Below are positions 1-9,351 of a stretch of DNA of 64,000 bases, one piece after another. The notes below the pieces were generated by a model that searched no databases, was not told where the DNA came from, and was given only the letters and a program-made list of their open reading frames with translations. Source of the stretch: Massilia phosphatilytica (GTDB lineage Bacteria; Pseudomonadota; Gammaproteobacteria; Burkholderiales; Burkholderiaceae_D). The stretch spans positions 51,327-115,326 of the forward strand of contig NZ_PUIP01000022.1 of the NCBI RefSeq assembly GCF_002968015.1, read 5' to 3'. Position numbers and translations under genes: made by a program. Every line of letters begins with the position of its first letter. Within the stretch, counting starts at the first letter, position 1.

Positions 1-85
1 TCGTCGGGGCGACGGCTTGCAGTTGCGTGAGGAGGCGTTGGCTACGGAAGGCAGAGAGGGCGTTGGAACCCGGCAGAATCAACAT
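1..85 (-). CDS. purL: Phosphoribosylformylglycinamidine synthase, N-terminal fragment
   Basis: This is the first 28 codons of a gene that runs off the left edge. The reading from the ATG at 85 begins MLILPGSNALSAFRSQRLL, which matches the characteristic start of the long single-chain PurL of beta- and gammaproteobacteria. PurL converts FGAR and glutamine to FGAM in purine synthesis. Only the N-terminal extension is present, so no catalytic motif can be checked. It is divergent from the response-regulator gene at 257, and the roughly 170-bp gap should hold both promoters. No strong Shine-Dalgarno sequence precedes the ATG. The identification rests on the N-terminal peptide alone. Confidence 0.8.
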   Translation of the reverse strand, partial: MLILPGSNALSAFRSQRLLTQLQAVAPT

Positions 86-135
86 GGCTTGGAAGTCGGT
101 TGATGCAGCGTGGCTGCGGGTGAAAGAAGCCCGGT

Positions 136-141
136 ATTATA
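136..141 (-). promoter_or_regulatory. Candidate -10 element of the purL promoter
   Basis: A consensus TATAAT lies on the minus strand about 50 bp upstream of the purL ATG. No good -35 hexamer sits at 16-18 bp, so the promoter may depend on other contacts. PurR-type control cannot be judged from what is visible. Confidence 0.4.
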
Positions 142-256
142 CAGTGTCGGCCCCTTTCCCGTCTGGCATGGGGCCCGCACGGGAGGCAAAAAGTTGCCGA
201 CCTTGCAGCTAAGCGGTATCGTAGTGTCGAAAATCGCCCGATGGTCATCGACACGC

Positions 257-1924
257 ATGCCAGAAAACAGCTCATCCAGCCCTGCCGGCACGACGCAACT
301 CAGCAGTCAACTGAGCGTGCTGATCGTCGACCCCAACCCGGCGCTCCGGGCGAACCTGCAGAACATGCTCAACCAGTCGGGCGTGACGCGGATCGAGTCC
401 GCCGTCAACGCGAGCACCGCCATCAAGGCGCTGGGCCGCAAGTCCTTCGACATCATCCTGTGCGAGTACGACCTGGGCAGCGGGACCACGAGCGGCGAAG
501 GCCAGGACGGCCAGCAATTGCTGGAAGACCTGCGCCACCACCGCCTCATCCCGCCCTGGGCCATCTTCATCATGCTGACGGCGGAAGGCGCGTACGGCAA
601 GGTGGTCAGCGCGGCCGAGCTCACGCCCACCGACTACATCCTGAAACCCTTCACCGTACAGGTGCTGCACGAGCGCATCCAGAAGGCCGTGGCCCGCCGC
701 GCCGCCCTGCTCCCCGTGTACCAGCTGATCGCGCAGGCGCGGCCCCGCGAAGCGATCGAGGCCGCCACCGAATCGGCCCGCACCCGCCCGCACTATGCCC
801 TCGACTTCGCGCGGCTGCGCGCGGAACTGCATGTGTCGCTGAAGGAGCACGAGCTGGCCGAAGTCGTATACCGCGACGTGCTGGCGACGAAACCCGTGGG
901 CTGGGCGCGGCTCGGGCTCGCGCGCGCCGTCGCCGCCCAGGGCCGCACCGACGAAGCGATCCCGCTGCTGGAACACATCGTGGCCGAGAATCCGCGCCTG
1001 ATGGCCGCCTACGACCTGCTCGCGCGCTGCCAGCAAGAACGCGGCGACACGGCCCTCGCCAAGAAGACGCTGGAAGACGCCGTCGCCATCTCGCCCTACG
1101 TCGTGCGGCGCCTGCGCCGGCTGGGCGAAGTGGCGCTGGAGGCCGGCGACACGGACGGCGCCGAGAAGTCGTTCCGCCAGGTCGTGACGCATTCCCGTTA
1201 TTCCGAATTCCGCAACCCGGAAGACCACGTGAATCTCGTCCGGGCGCTCGTCGGCAAGGGCGATCCGGCCGGCGCGTCGAACGTCATCCGCGACCTCGAA
1301 CGCTCGCTGCGTGGCACGCCGGCGGCCGACGCGTGCAAGGCGATCTCGGTGGCGCTCGTGCACGACCTGGCCGGCAACGGCGCGGCCGCCGTCAAGGAAC
1401 TCAAGCTCGCGGTGGATGCCGTGCGCGCGGGCGGCGCGCTGTCGCCCAACATGCGCGTGGGCCTCGCGCAGACATGCCTCGCGCACCGGATGGACGACGA
1501 GGCGTCGGAAGTCATGATCGGCGCGCTGAACGGCGACGACGCGCTGTCGGCGCAGCAGGCGCTGAACGTGTTCGTCCGCGCGGGCCGCCCCGACCTGGCG
1601 GACGGCATGGGCAAGCAGTTGCGCGCCCAGGCCCAGATCCTGCTCGGCGTGGCGGACGAGAAGCGCAACATGGGCGACGTGCGCGGCGCCGTCCAGACCC
1701 TGGTGGAAGCGCTGCACATGGCGCCGAACAACCTGCAGGTGATGATCGCCGTCGTGGGCGGCGTGCTCCGCCAGATCATGGAGATGGGCTGGGATCACCC
1801 ACTGGCCGCGCTGGCGGAAGAACAGCTGGAGCATATCCGCACGCTCGATCCCGCGCATCCGCGGCTCGCGGCCCTGGATGCGGAGATGGAGGCGGCCAAG
1901 CGCAAGTACGGTATCTCGACCTGA
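257..1924 (+). CDS. Response-regulator-like receiver with C-terminal TPR-like repeats
   Basis: 555 residues. Residues about 18-145 form a CheY-like receiver: beta-1 LIVDPNP, the switch Thr in MLTAEG, and the invariant Lys in YILKPF. The rest is helical with TPR-like repeats, for example the stretch around AIPLLEHIVAENPRLMAAYD, and has no DNA-binding or GGDEF output, so a protein-protein scaffold role is likely. At the place where beta-3 normally ends in the phosphorylated Asp the sequence is ILCEY (Glu70), and the usual acidic pair after beta-1 is Asp-Pro. The receiver therefore appears unable to accept phosphate in the normal way. I chose ATG257 because the domain follows directly; an upstream in-frame extension looks non-protein-like. 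It is convergent with the GH59 gene 6 bp away. Confidence 0.85.
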   Translation: MPENSSSSPAGTTQLSSQLSVLIVDPNPALRANLQNMLNQSGVTRIESAVNASTAIKALGRKSFDIILCEYDLGSGTTSGEGQDGQQLLEDLRHHRLIPPWAIFIMLTAEGAYGKVVSAAELTPTDYILKPFTVQVLHERIQKAVARRAALLPVYQLIAQARPREAIEAATESARTRPHYALDFARLRAELHVSLKEHELAEVVYRDVLATKPVGWARLGLARAVAAQGRTDEAIPLLEHIVAENPRLMAAYDLLARCQQERGDTALAKKTLEDAVAISPYVVRRLRRLGEVALEAGDTDGAEKSFRQVVTHSRYSEFRNPEDHVNLVRALVGKGDPAGASNVIRDLERSLRGTPAADACKAISVALVHDLAGNGAAAVKELKLAVDAVRAGGALSPNMRVGLAQTCLAHRMDDEASEVMIGALNGDDALSAQQALNVFVRAGRPDLADGMGKQLRAQAQILLGVADEKRNMGDVRGAVQTLVEALHMAPNNLQVMIAVVGGVLRQIMEMGWDHPLAALAEEQLEHIRTLDPAHPRLAALDAEMEAAKRKYGIST

Positions 1925-1930
1925 CCTGTC

Positions 1931-4051
1931 TCAGTGCGTGCGCGGGTACATCGGCGCCTGTCCCGGCAACGGCTGCGTCGGCGGCGGCAGGGCGCCACCC
2001 ACGCGGTTCACGACGACGTCCCGGTAGTACGGCATGCTCAGTCCCGCTGCGGCCGGTCCCGCCAGCAGGCCGGCCATGCCTTTGCCGTACAGCGCATCGG
2101 TGGCTTCCACCACGGGCTTGCCGTCGACGTAGCCGCGGATGCGCGTCCCGCTGAACTGCAGTTTCAGCGTGTGCCAACGATCGGCGGCGACCTTGGCGAG
2201 CTTCGCCTGTGCCAGCACCTTTTCGCCGCCTTCCGCCGCCTCGTTCGCCGCCTTGATCAGCGCCTGCTGTTCGGCGTCGCCCACGAGGGCCTTCTTGTCC
2301 ACCTTGCCGCGCACGACGACGAGGCGCACCTCGCCGGCGCCGTCCAGTTCCAGGTAATAGCCTTTCGGGATCGCGCCATAGCCGCTGCCGACGTCGTTGA
2401 TCCGCCCCATCACCGCTGCCGATTCGCCGCGGCCGACCCTCACGTCCGCGCTCGCCTCGTAATCGGTCCAGCCGTCGTCACCCAGGATGGTGTACGGCTT
2501 CCAGTCCGGTGCCCACGAATGCGGCCTGACCGGCACGCGCTGGCGCAGGCAGGTGCGGCCATCGCCGGGGCAACGTGCCAGTTCGAAGGCGCCTTCGATG
2601 TCGGCGAAATAGCGCGGCAGGTAGCCCCAGGCGCGCGCGTCGCGATAGCGCTCGAATGTCTCGCGGTACGGGAACGGGAAGGCCTGTTGCGCCGGCACGC
2701 CGTCGAATCCGCCCTTTTGCTGGCCGCGCGTCGTCGTCAGTGAATAGATCGCGTCCGGATCCACCGTCAGCGCCACCGCGCCGCCCTCCGGATGCAGGTC
2801 CGCGACGTGCACGAACTGCGCGCGAGCATCGCTGCGCCACACGGCCACGTCATCCGTCGACAGGCCGGCGCCGACCGCCACGCGCACCGTTTGCGGCGCG
2901 CGCGCCTTGCGGGTCTCGATGATCACGCTGTAGTCCGGGCCGGGCGCCTTCAGCGTCACATAGCTGCCGCCATCCTTCAGGGCGCCGCTGCCCTGCGCCA
3001 CGTAGGTCCACCCGGCCGCCGTGAACTGGCCATAGTGCGCATAGGCCCACAGCTGCGGATTGATGTCGTAGTGCGCGCTCCACGGCCAGTTCGCCCGGAT
3101 GGCCGCCTCCTTCACGCCCGAATACGGCTCAAGCGTGTACAGGCCCGCGATGCCGTACCAGTTGACGATCTTGGTCACGCCGCTGTCGATCCAGTTCCGG
3201 TTGAACGCCTGGACGATCCCGAGCGCGCCGTCGAATCCCGCCACGTACACGTGCTGCTCGGTATTCCAGATCGGCTTGCCCGTGGCGGCCGCCGTCTCGC
3301 GCACCCACGCGGGCACGGTCGATTCCGGCGCGTTGATGTGGGCGCCGATGATGTCGATCGCCTTGTTCAAGGCCGCGTCTTTCGGCAAGTCCTTCACGAA
3401 ATCGAATTTCGAATCGTCGGGCCAGTTGTCGAAGCTGTGCAGTTTCACCTTCGCGAATCCGCCGGCGTCCAGGCGCGCGCGCAGCGTTTTCGCGAAATCG
3501 TAGCTGACGCCCTTTTCGTTGCGGCTGCCGATCGCGTCGAGCTCGAGCCCGTACACATCGCGCAGGCCCTTCAGCCAGCTCACGTAATAATCTGCGCCGT
3601 CGGGCGAAAAGAATTCGTGGTTGCCGCCATCATCGATCCAGCCGGGCGCGCTCCAGGCGGCGCCATCCAGGGTCAGCGCGGGATTGCGCCGCTTGGCCTC
3701 GCGCAGCACCCACCAGGTGTAGCCGCGGCCGTAGTCGACGTCCGTGCGCGTGTGGCGGTGGCTGGGCATCGAACCTTGCGTGGAATTGCCGTCGCCGGGG
3801 ATCTCGACGATCAGCGCGCTGATCGAGGCGCCGAACTTCGGCTTGTACATCAGGTCGAGGATCTGGCTGCGCTGCGGCTCCGGATAATCCTTCAGCAGCA
3901 CCGATGTCGCGCCGCCGCCGTCCACCACGCCGATGCCGTCGAAGCGGGTGCCGGCCGTACGGCCGTCCAGCGTGATGGTCTGCACGTCGGCACGCGCGGG
4001 CAGCGCTGCGATCAGCGCCAGGGAAAGCAGAAGGGTTCGGTGCGCGGCCAT
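1931..4051 (-). CDS. Secreted GH59 family glycosidase (galactocerebrosidase-like)
   Basis: 706 residues with a clear Sec signal peptide (MAAHRTLLLSLALIAALPARA, then cleavage). The domain start FDGIGVVDGGGATSVLL, the GSRNEKG segment (likely acid/base Glu about 179) and WNTEQHVYVAG (likely nucleophile Glu about 265) are typical of family 59, whose best-known member is galactosylceramidase. The C-terminal third (about residues 480-690) looks like the beta-sandwich/lectin part of the family (YTILGDDGWTDYEASADV). Bacterial members probably cleave terminal beta-galactosides of polysaccharides or glycolipids; the actual substrate is unknown. ATG4051 has GGAG at good spacing and starts the signal peptide; an in-frame codon 24 bp upstream is less likely. 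Confidence 0.85.
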   Translation of the reverse strand: MAAHRTLLLSLALIAALPARADVQTITLDGRTAGTRFDGIGVVDGGGATSVLLKDYPEPQRSQILDLMYKPKFGASISALIVEIPGDGNSTQGSMPSHRHTRTDVDYGRGYTWWVLREAKRRNPALTLDGAAWSAPGWIDDGGNHEFFSPDGADYYVSWLKGLRDVYGLELDAIGSRNEKGVSYDFAKTLRARLDAGGFAKVKLHSFDNWPDDSKFDFVKDLPKDAALNKAIDIIGAHINAPESTVPAWVRETAAATGKPIWNTEQHVYVAGFDGALGIVQAFNRNWIDSGVTKIVNWYGIAGLYTLEPYSGVKEAAIRANWPWSAHYDINPQLWAYAHYGQFTAAGWTYVAQGSGALKDGGSYVTLKAPGPDYSVIIETRKARAPQTVRVAVGAGLSTDDVAVWRSDARAQFVHVADLHPEGGAVALTVDPDAIYSLTTTRGQQKGGFDGVPAQQAFPFPYRETFERYRDARAWGYLPRYFADIEGAFELARCPGDGRTCLRQRVPVRPHSWAPDWKPYTILGDDGWTDYEASADVRVGRGESAAVMGRINDVGSGYGAIPKGYYLELDGAGEVRLVVVRGKVDKKALVGDAEQQALIKAANEAAEGGEKVLAQAKLAKVAADRWHTLKLQFSGTRIRGYVDGKPVVEATDALYGKGMAGLLAGPAAAGLSMPYYRDVVVNRVGGALPPPTQPLPGQAPMYPRTH

Positions 4052-4063
4052 CGGGGCTCCATG

Positions 4064-4079
4064 TCTCGTTATCACGAGA
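4064..4079. promoter_or_regulatory. Perfect inverted repeat upstream of the GH59 gene
   Basis: TCTCGT-TATC-ACGAGA, with 6-bp arms and a 4-bp spacer, lies in the 5' untranslated region of the GH59 gene 12 bp from its start codon. It could be a repressor operator or an RNA hairpin close to the ribosome binding site. No regulator gene is adjacent. Confidence 0.3.
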
Positions 4080-4153
4080 GTATGAGCCGCGGCTTACACA
4101 CTGAACAATGTGCTTTTCATATAGCAGCCGCGCAAAAACGCATACCTGGGGGC

Positions 4154-7100
4154 TTAGCCGTACCCGCCCCCGCCCGGCGTCTCGATCACGAACACGTCCC
4201 CGGCGCCCATCTCCGCCTTGCCGATATGCCCCAGCTCCTCGATGCGCCCGTCGGCCCGCTCGACGAGATTGCGTCCGCGCGCCCCCGGTGCGCCGCCCGC
4301 CATGCCGAACGGCGCATGCACGCGGTTGTTGGACAGGATCGCCGCCGTCATCGGCTCCAGGAAGCGGATGCGCCGCACGCCGCCATTGCCGCCGTGCCAG
4401 CGCCCCGCTCCGCCGGAGCCAGCGCGGATCGCATAACTCTCCAGCCGCACGGGGAAGCGGAATTCCAGGATTTCCGGGTCCGTCAGCCGCGAGTTCGTCA
4501 TGTTCGTCTGCACGACGTCCGTGCCATCGAAACCCGGTCCCGCGCCGGAGCCACCGGAGATCGTCTCGTAGTACTGGTAGCGCGCGTTCCCGAACGTGAA
4601 GTTGTTCATCGTGCCCTGCGCCGCCGCCATCACGCCGAGCGCGCCATACAGCGCGTTCGTGATGCACGTCGACGTCTCCACGTTCCCCGAGACGACCGAC
4701 GCCGGGTAATGCGGATTGAGCATGGAGCCCGGCGGGATGATCACCTTCAGCGGTTTCAGGCAGCCGGCGTTCAGCGGGATCTCGTCGTCGACCAGCGTGC
4801 GGAACACGTACAGCACGGCCGCCATGCACACGGCGGATGGCGCATTGAAGTTGTTCGGCAACTGGCCCGACGTGCCCGTAAAATCGATCTCCGCACTGCG
4901 CGCCGCGCGGTCCACGCGGATGGCGACCTCGATCCGTGCGCCGTTATCGAGCTCGTTGACGAAGTGCCCGTCCGCCAGCGCCGTGATCACGCGCCGCACG
5001 GCTTCCTCGGCATTGTCCTGCACGTGGCCCATGTACGCGCGCACGACCTCCAGGCCATACAAGGCCACCATCTTGCGCAATTCCTCGACGCCCTTCTGGT
5101 TCGCCGCGACCTGGGCCCGCAAGTCCGCCATGTTCTGGTCCGGATTGCGCGCGGGCCAGCGTGCGCCGGCCAGCAGGGCCCGCGCCTCACCCTCGCGCAG
5201 CACGCCGTCCGCCCCGTCGACCAGCTTGAAATTGTCGATCAGGACGCCCTCTTCCTCGATGTGCGCGGAATCCGGCGGCATCGAGCCCGGCGTCGTGCCG
5301 CCGATGTCCGCATGGTGCCCGCGCGAGCCCACGTAGAACAGGATGTCGCGGCCGGCCTCGTCGAACACGGGGGAAATCACCGTCACGTCGGGCAGGTGCG
5401 TGCCGCCGTTGTACGGGTCGTTCAGCACGTAGACGTCGCCCGCCTGCATCGTGCCGGCATTCCTGCGCATGACGGCCTTGATGCTCTCGCCCATCGACCC
5501 GAGGTGCACCGGCATGTGCGGCGCGTTCGCGACGAGGTTGCCCTCCGCGTCGAAGATCGCGCAGCTGAAGTCCAGGCGTTCCTTGATGTTGACGGAGTAC
5601 GCCGTGTTCTGCAGGCGCAGGCCCATCTGCTCGGCGATGGACATGAACAGGTTGTTGAAGATCTCGAGCATCACCGGATCGACCGTCGTACCGATCGCGT
5701 GCCGCTGCGGCAGCGCCTGCACGCGGCGCAGCACAAGGTGGTTGTACGCCGTGACCTCGGCGCGCCAGCCCGCTTCCACGACCGTCGTCGCATTCGCTTC
5801 CGCGATGATGGCCGGACCGTCGATGACATCGCCCGGCGCGATGTCCTCGCGGCGGTACACGCCCGTGTCGCGCCACGCGCCGTCCGCATACATCTGCACG
5901 GTCTCGTGAGCGGACGCGGCGGCCGCACGTGGCGCGGCCTGCACGGGCTGCTCGGGCGGCGCATCGGAGCGCCCCAGCGCTTCGACCGACACGGCTTCCA
6001 CGACGAGCGCCTTGCCCGGCATGAGGAAGGAAAACCGGCGCCGATACGCCTGTTCGAACTGGGCCAGCAAGCTTGCGCGGTCGCCATCCATCACGACGAT
6101 GGCGGAATCCGTGCCCTCGTAGCGCAGGTGCACGCGCCGCAGCACGTCGATGCGTTCCGGCGCCACGCCCTGCGCCGCCAGGTCGGCCCGCGCCGCGTCG
6201 GCCAGCGCATCGAGTTCGGCCGCAAGCAGCGCGGGCCCGGCGTCGTCCAGCCGGCGCTCGACGGCCAGTTCGCGCATCGCGCTCTGGTCCGCGAGGCCCA
6301 TGCCGTACGCGGACAGCACGCCTGCCAGGGAATGGATGAACACCGTCTTCATGCCCAGCGCGTCCGCGACGAGGCAGGCGTGCTGCCCGCCCGCGCCGCC
6401 GAAGCTCGTGAGCGCATAGTCCGTGACGTCATGCCCGCGCTGCACGGAGATCTGCTTGATCGCGTTCGCCATGTTGCCGACGGCGATACGTATAAAACCT
6501 GCCGCGACGGCTTCGGGCAGCGGACGCACCCCGGTCGCGCGTTCGACGTCGTCCGCCATCGCTGCGAAGCCGGCGCGCACGGCGTCCGCGTCGAGCGGCT
6601 GGTCCGCGCCGGGCCCGAACAGATGCGGGAAATGCTTCGGCTGGATCTTGCCCAGCATGACGTTGCAGTCCGTGACGGCCAGCGGCCCACCGCGCCGATA
6701 GCTCGCGGGGCCCGGATTCGCGCCAGCGCTGTCCGGACCAACGCGATAGCGGCTGCCGTCGAAGTGCAGGACGGAACCGCCGCCCGCGGCGACGGTGTGA
6801 ATGCTCATCATGGGCGCGCGCATGCGCACGCCGGCTACCTGCGTCTCGAAGACACGCTCGAATTCGCCCGCATAGTGCGACACGTCGGTCGACGTGCCGC
6901 CCATGTCGAAGCCGATGATGCGCTCGAAACCGGCCAGGCGGCTCGCGCGCACCATGCCGACGATGCCGCCGGCGGGGCCGGACAGGATGCTGTCCTTGCC
7001 CTGGAACGCGCGCGCATCCGTCAACCCGCCGCTGGACTGCATGAACTGCAGGTTCACGCCCGGCAGTTCGGACGCCACCTGGTCGACGTAGCGGCGCAGG

Positions 7101-7747
7101 ATCGGCGACAGGTACGCATCGACGACCGTCGTGTCGCCCCGCGCGACGAGTTTCATCAGGGGGCTCGTCGCATGCGACACGGACACCTGGGTAAAGCCGA
7201 TCGCGCGGGCGATGCGCGCGACCGCATCTTCGTGCTGGTGGAAGCGATAGCCGTGCATGAACACGATGGCCAGCGCGCGGATGCCGGCGTCGAACGCCGA
7301 TTGCAGTTCGCGCCGCGCGGCCGCTTCGTCCAGCGGGGTGATGACGTCACCGTGGGCGCCGATGCGCTCGTCGACTTCGATCACACGGCCGTACAGCAGC
7401 TCGGGCAGCACGATATGACGGTCGAACAGCCGCGGACGGTTCTGGTAGGCGATGCGCAGCGCGTCACGAAAACCCCGCGTGATCGCGAGCACGGTCGGCT
7501 CGCCCTTGCGCTCCAGCAGCGCATTCGTGGCCACCGTCGTGCCCATCTTGACGGCGTCGACCTGCCCCGCCGGGATGGGCGCGCCGGGCGCCAGTCCGAG
7601 CAGGTGGCGGATGCCGGCCACGGCCGCGTCGCGGTATTGCTCCGGATTGTCCGACAGCAGCTTGTGCGTGACGAGGCTGCCATCGGGCCGGCGCGCCACG
7701 ATATCCGTGAACGTACCGCCGCGGTCGATCCAGAACTGCCAGTCCAT
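4154..7747 (-). CDS. Hydantoinase/5-oxoprolinase family protein, fused A and B domains
   Basis: 1197 residues. The N-terminal half is hydantoinase A/oxoprolinase-like, with an actin-type ATPase start (WIDRGGTFTDIVARRPDGS) and GFDMGGTSTDVS. From about residue 690 it continues as hydantoinase B (LEIFNNLFMSIAEQMG, NDPYNGGTHLPDVTV, GSRGHHADIGG, GGGGYG at the end). This matches the fused form of ATP-dependent 5-oxoprolinase, which opens 5-oxo-L-proline to glutamate, but fused homologues also act on hydantoins and other cyclic amides, so the substrate is not certain. ATG7747 is preceded by AGGGAG; an upstream TTG is rejected. A TACAAT at 7778-7783 on the minus strand could be its -10. Confidence 0.85.
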   Translation of the reverse strand: MDWQFWIDRGGTFTDIVARRPDGSLVTHKLLSDNPEQYRDAAVAGIRHLLGLAPGAPIPAGQVDAVKMGTTVATNALLERKGEPTVLAITRGFRDALRIAYQNRPRLFDRHIVLPELLYGRVIEVDERIGAHGDVITPLDEAAARRELQSAFDAGIRALAIVFMHGYRFHQHEDAVARIARAIGFTQVSVSHATSPLMKLVARGDTTVVDAYLSPILRRYVDQVASELPGVNLQFMQSSGGLTDARAFQGKDSILSGPAGGIVGMVRASRLAGFERIIGFDMGGTSTDVSHYAGEFERVFETQVAGVRMRAPMMSIHTVAAGGGSVLHFDGSRYRVGPDSAGANPGPASYRRGGPLAVTDCNVMLGKIQPKHFPHLFGPGADQPLDADAVRAGFAAMADDVERATGVRPLPEAVAAGFIRIAVGNMANAIKQISVQRGHDVTDYALTSFGGAGGQHACLVADALGMKTVFIHSLAGVLSAYGMGLADQSAMRELAVERRLDDAGPALLAAELDALADAARADLAAQGVAPERIDVLRRVHLRYEGTDSAIVVMDGDRASLLAQFEQAYRRRFSFLMPGKALVVEAVSVEALGRSDAPPEQPVQAAPRAAAASAHETVQMYADGAWRDTGVYRREDIAPGDVIDGPAIIAEANATTVVEAGWRAEVTAYNHLVLRRVQALPQRHAIGTTVDPVMLEIFNNLFMSIAEQMGLRLQNTAYSVNIKERLDFSCAIFDAEGNLVANAPHMPVHLGSMGESIKAVMRRNAGTMQAGDVYVLNDPYNGGTHLPDVTVISPVFDEAGRDILFYVGSRGHHADIGGTTPGSMPPDSAHIEEEGVLIDNFKLVDGADGVLREGEARALLAGARWPARNPDQNMADLRAQVAANQKGVEELRKMVALYGLEVVRAYMGHVQDNAEEAVRRVITALADGHFVNELDNGARIEVAIRVDRAARSAEIDFTGTSGQLPNNFNAPSAVCMAAVLYVFRTLVDDEIPLNAGCLKPLKVIIPPGSMLNPHYPASVVSGNVETSTCITNALYGALGVMAAAQGTMNNFTFGNARYQYYETISGGSGAGPGFDGTDVVQTNMTNSRLTDPEILEFRFPVRLESYAIRAGSGGAGRWHGGNGGVRRIRFLEPMTAAILSNNRVHAPFGMAGGAPGARGRNLVERADGRIEELGHIGKAEMGAGDVFVIETPGGGGYG

Positions 7748-7848
7748 CGTCACTCCCTGCAAAGTCGTCGAGCGGCTATTGTAGTCGCGCGCGGCGCGGA
7801 TTTTGGCGACAATGCAGTTTTCACAATTTTTACGAGCCTGGAACCACC

Positions 7849-9345
7849 ATGGACAATCCGCTCTACAGCGTCGCCCAGATCCGCGCCATCGAACAGGCCG
7901 CGCAGTCGCAACTTCCGGGCGGCACGCTCATGCGGCGCGCCGGCGAGGCCGCGTCCACCTATGCGCTCGAAGTGCTGGGTGGCCTGCCGACGGGCCGCAT
8001 CCTCGTGCTGGCCGGACCCGGCAACAATGGTGGCGACGCGCTGGAAGTGGCCGCGAACCTGGCCAATCTCGGCGCCAGCGTGGACGTGGTCCACCTCGCC
8101 GGCCCGGCGCCGTCGCCCGAGACGCAGCATGCCCTCGCGCGGGCACAGGGCAGCCGAGCGCGTTTTGTTCCCGACTTCGCGGACTGCCACGGCTGCTGCC
8201 TGGTCGTGGACGGCCTGTTCGGCATCGGCCTCGGGCGCCCGCTCGCGGGCCAGGCGCGCGCACTCGTCGAACGCACGCACGGCATGTCGTGCCCCGTGCT
8301 CGCGCTGGACGTACCGAGCGGCCTCGATGCGGACACGGGGAGTGTCATCGGCCCGGACGGCGTGGCCGTGCGCGCCACGCATACCATCACCTTCCTCGGC
8401 GACAAACCGGGCCTGCACACGGGCGACGGCTGCGACCACGCGGGCCGCGTGCACGTCAACCGGCTCGGCGCGGACGGCCTGCACGTCGAGGCCGCGCACG
8501 CGCGCCTGAGCACGCCGGCGCTGTTCGCCGGCTGGCTGGCGCCGCGCCGCAACAATTCGCACAAGGGGACCTTTGGCGACGTCGCCGTCCTGGGCGGCGC
8601 GCGCGGGATGGCGGGCGCCGGCATCCTGGCGGCCCGCGCCGCGCTGTATGCCGGTGCCGGGCGCGTCTTCGTCGCCGCCGTCGATCCGGGACCGGGCCTC
8701 GATCCGCTGCAGCCCGAAATCATGTTCCGCGACGCAGCCGGCTTCGCGTTCGACGGCCGCGCCGTCGTTGCGGGCCCGGGCATGGGCGATTCCGCCAGCG
8801 CCACGCACCTGCTGTCCAGGGTCATCGACGGCACGGGGCCGCTGGTGATCGACGCCGACGGGCTGAACCTGTGCGCGGCCAGCCCCGACCTCGCCGCGCG
8901 CCTGGCCGCGCACGACGGCGCAGTCGTCGTCACGCCGCATCCGCTGGAAGCGGCGCGCCTGCTCGGCGTGACGGCCGCGATCGTGCAGGCCGACCGCCTG
9001 GAGAATGCGCGCGAACTGGCGCAGCGGCTCGATGCCGTCGTGATACTGAAGGGCGCGGGCAGCGTCATCGCGCGGCCGGACGGTGAAGTGGCGCTGAATG
9101 CGACGGGCAATCCGGGCCTCGCCACGGGCGGCACGGGCGATGTGCTGGCGGGCCTCGTCGGCACGCTGCTGGGCCAGGGCTGGCCCGCGTGGGAAGCGGC
9201 GCTGGCGGCGACATGGCTGCATGGCGCGGCGGCGGACCGCCTGGTCGCGAGCGGGGTCGGCCCGATCGGCCTCACGGCCGGCGAACTGCCGCGCGCGATC
9301 CGCGCCGAACTGAATGCGCTCGTCGCCGACGCGGCGCTGGCCTGA
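7849..9345 (+). CDS. nnr: Bifunctional NAD(P)H-hydrate epimerase / ADP-dependent dehydratase
   Basis: 498 residues. The N-terminal YjeF-type epimerase domain (about 1-215) carries the signature GPGNNGGDA and an Asp-rich active site (LALDVPSGLDADTG). The C-terminal ribokinase-like dehydratase domain (about 225-495) carries NPGLATGGTGDVLAG. Together they repair damaged NADHX and NADPHX: the epimerase interconverts S and R forms and the dehydratase restores NAD(P)H. The length matches bacterial fused Nnr. It is divergent from the oxoprolinase (101-bp gap) and convergent with ybbA (6-bp gap). Confidence 0.93.
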   Translation: MDNPLYSVAQIRAIEQAAQSQLPGGTLMRRAGEAASTYALEVLGGLPTGRILVLAGPGNNGGDALEVAANLANLGASVDVVHLAGPAPSPETQHALARAQGSRARFVPDFADCHGCCLVVDGLFGIGLGRPLAGQARALVERTHGMSCPVLALDVPSGLDADTGSVIGPDGVAVRATHTITFLGDKPGLHTGDGCDHAGRVHVNRLGADGLHVEAAHARLSTPALFAGWLAPRRNNSHKGTFGDVAVLGGARGMAGAGILAARAALYAGAGRVFVAAVDPGPGLDPLQPEIMFRDAAGFAFDGRAVVAGPGMGDSASATHLLSRVIDGTGPLVIDADGLNLCAASPDLAARLAAHDGAVVVTPHPLEAARLLGVTAAIVQADRLENARELAQRLDAVVILKGAGSVIARPDGEVALNATGNPGLATGGTGDVLAGLVGTLLGQGWPAWEAALAATWLHGAAADRLVASGVGPIGLTAGELPRAIRAELNALVADAALA

Positions 9346-9351
9346 ACGGTA

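Noticed and set aside
2792..8509. A 1905-codon open frame on the plus strand
   Set aside because: It runs antisense to the GH59 and oxoprolinase genes and across the start of nnr. Its composition is Arg/His/Ala-rich without any domain, which is usual for an antisense frame in high-GC DNA.
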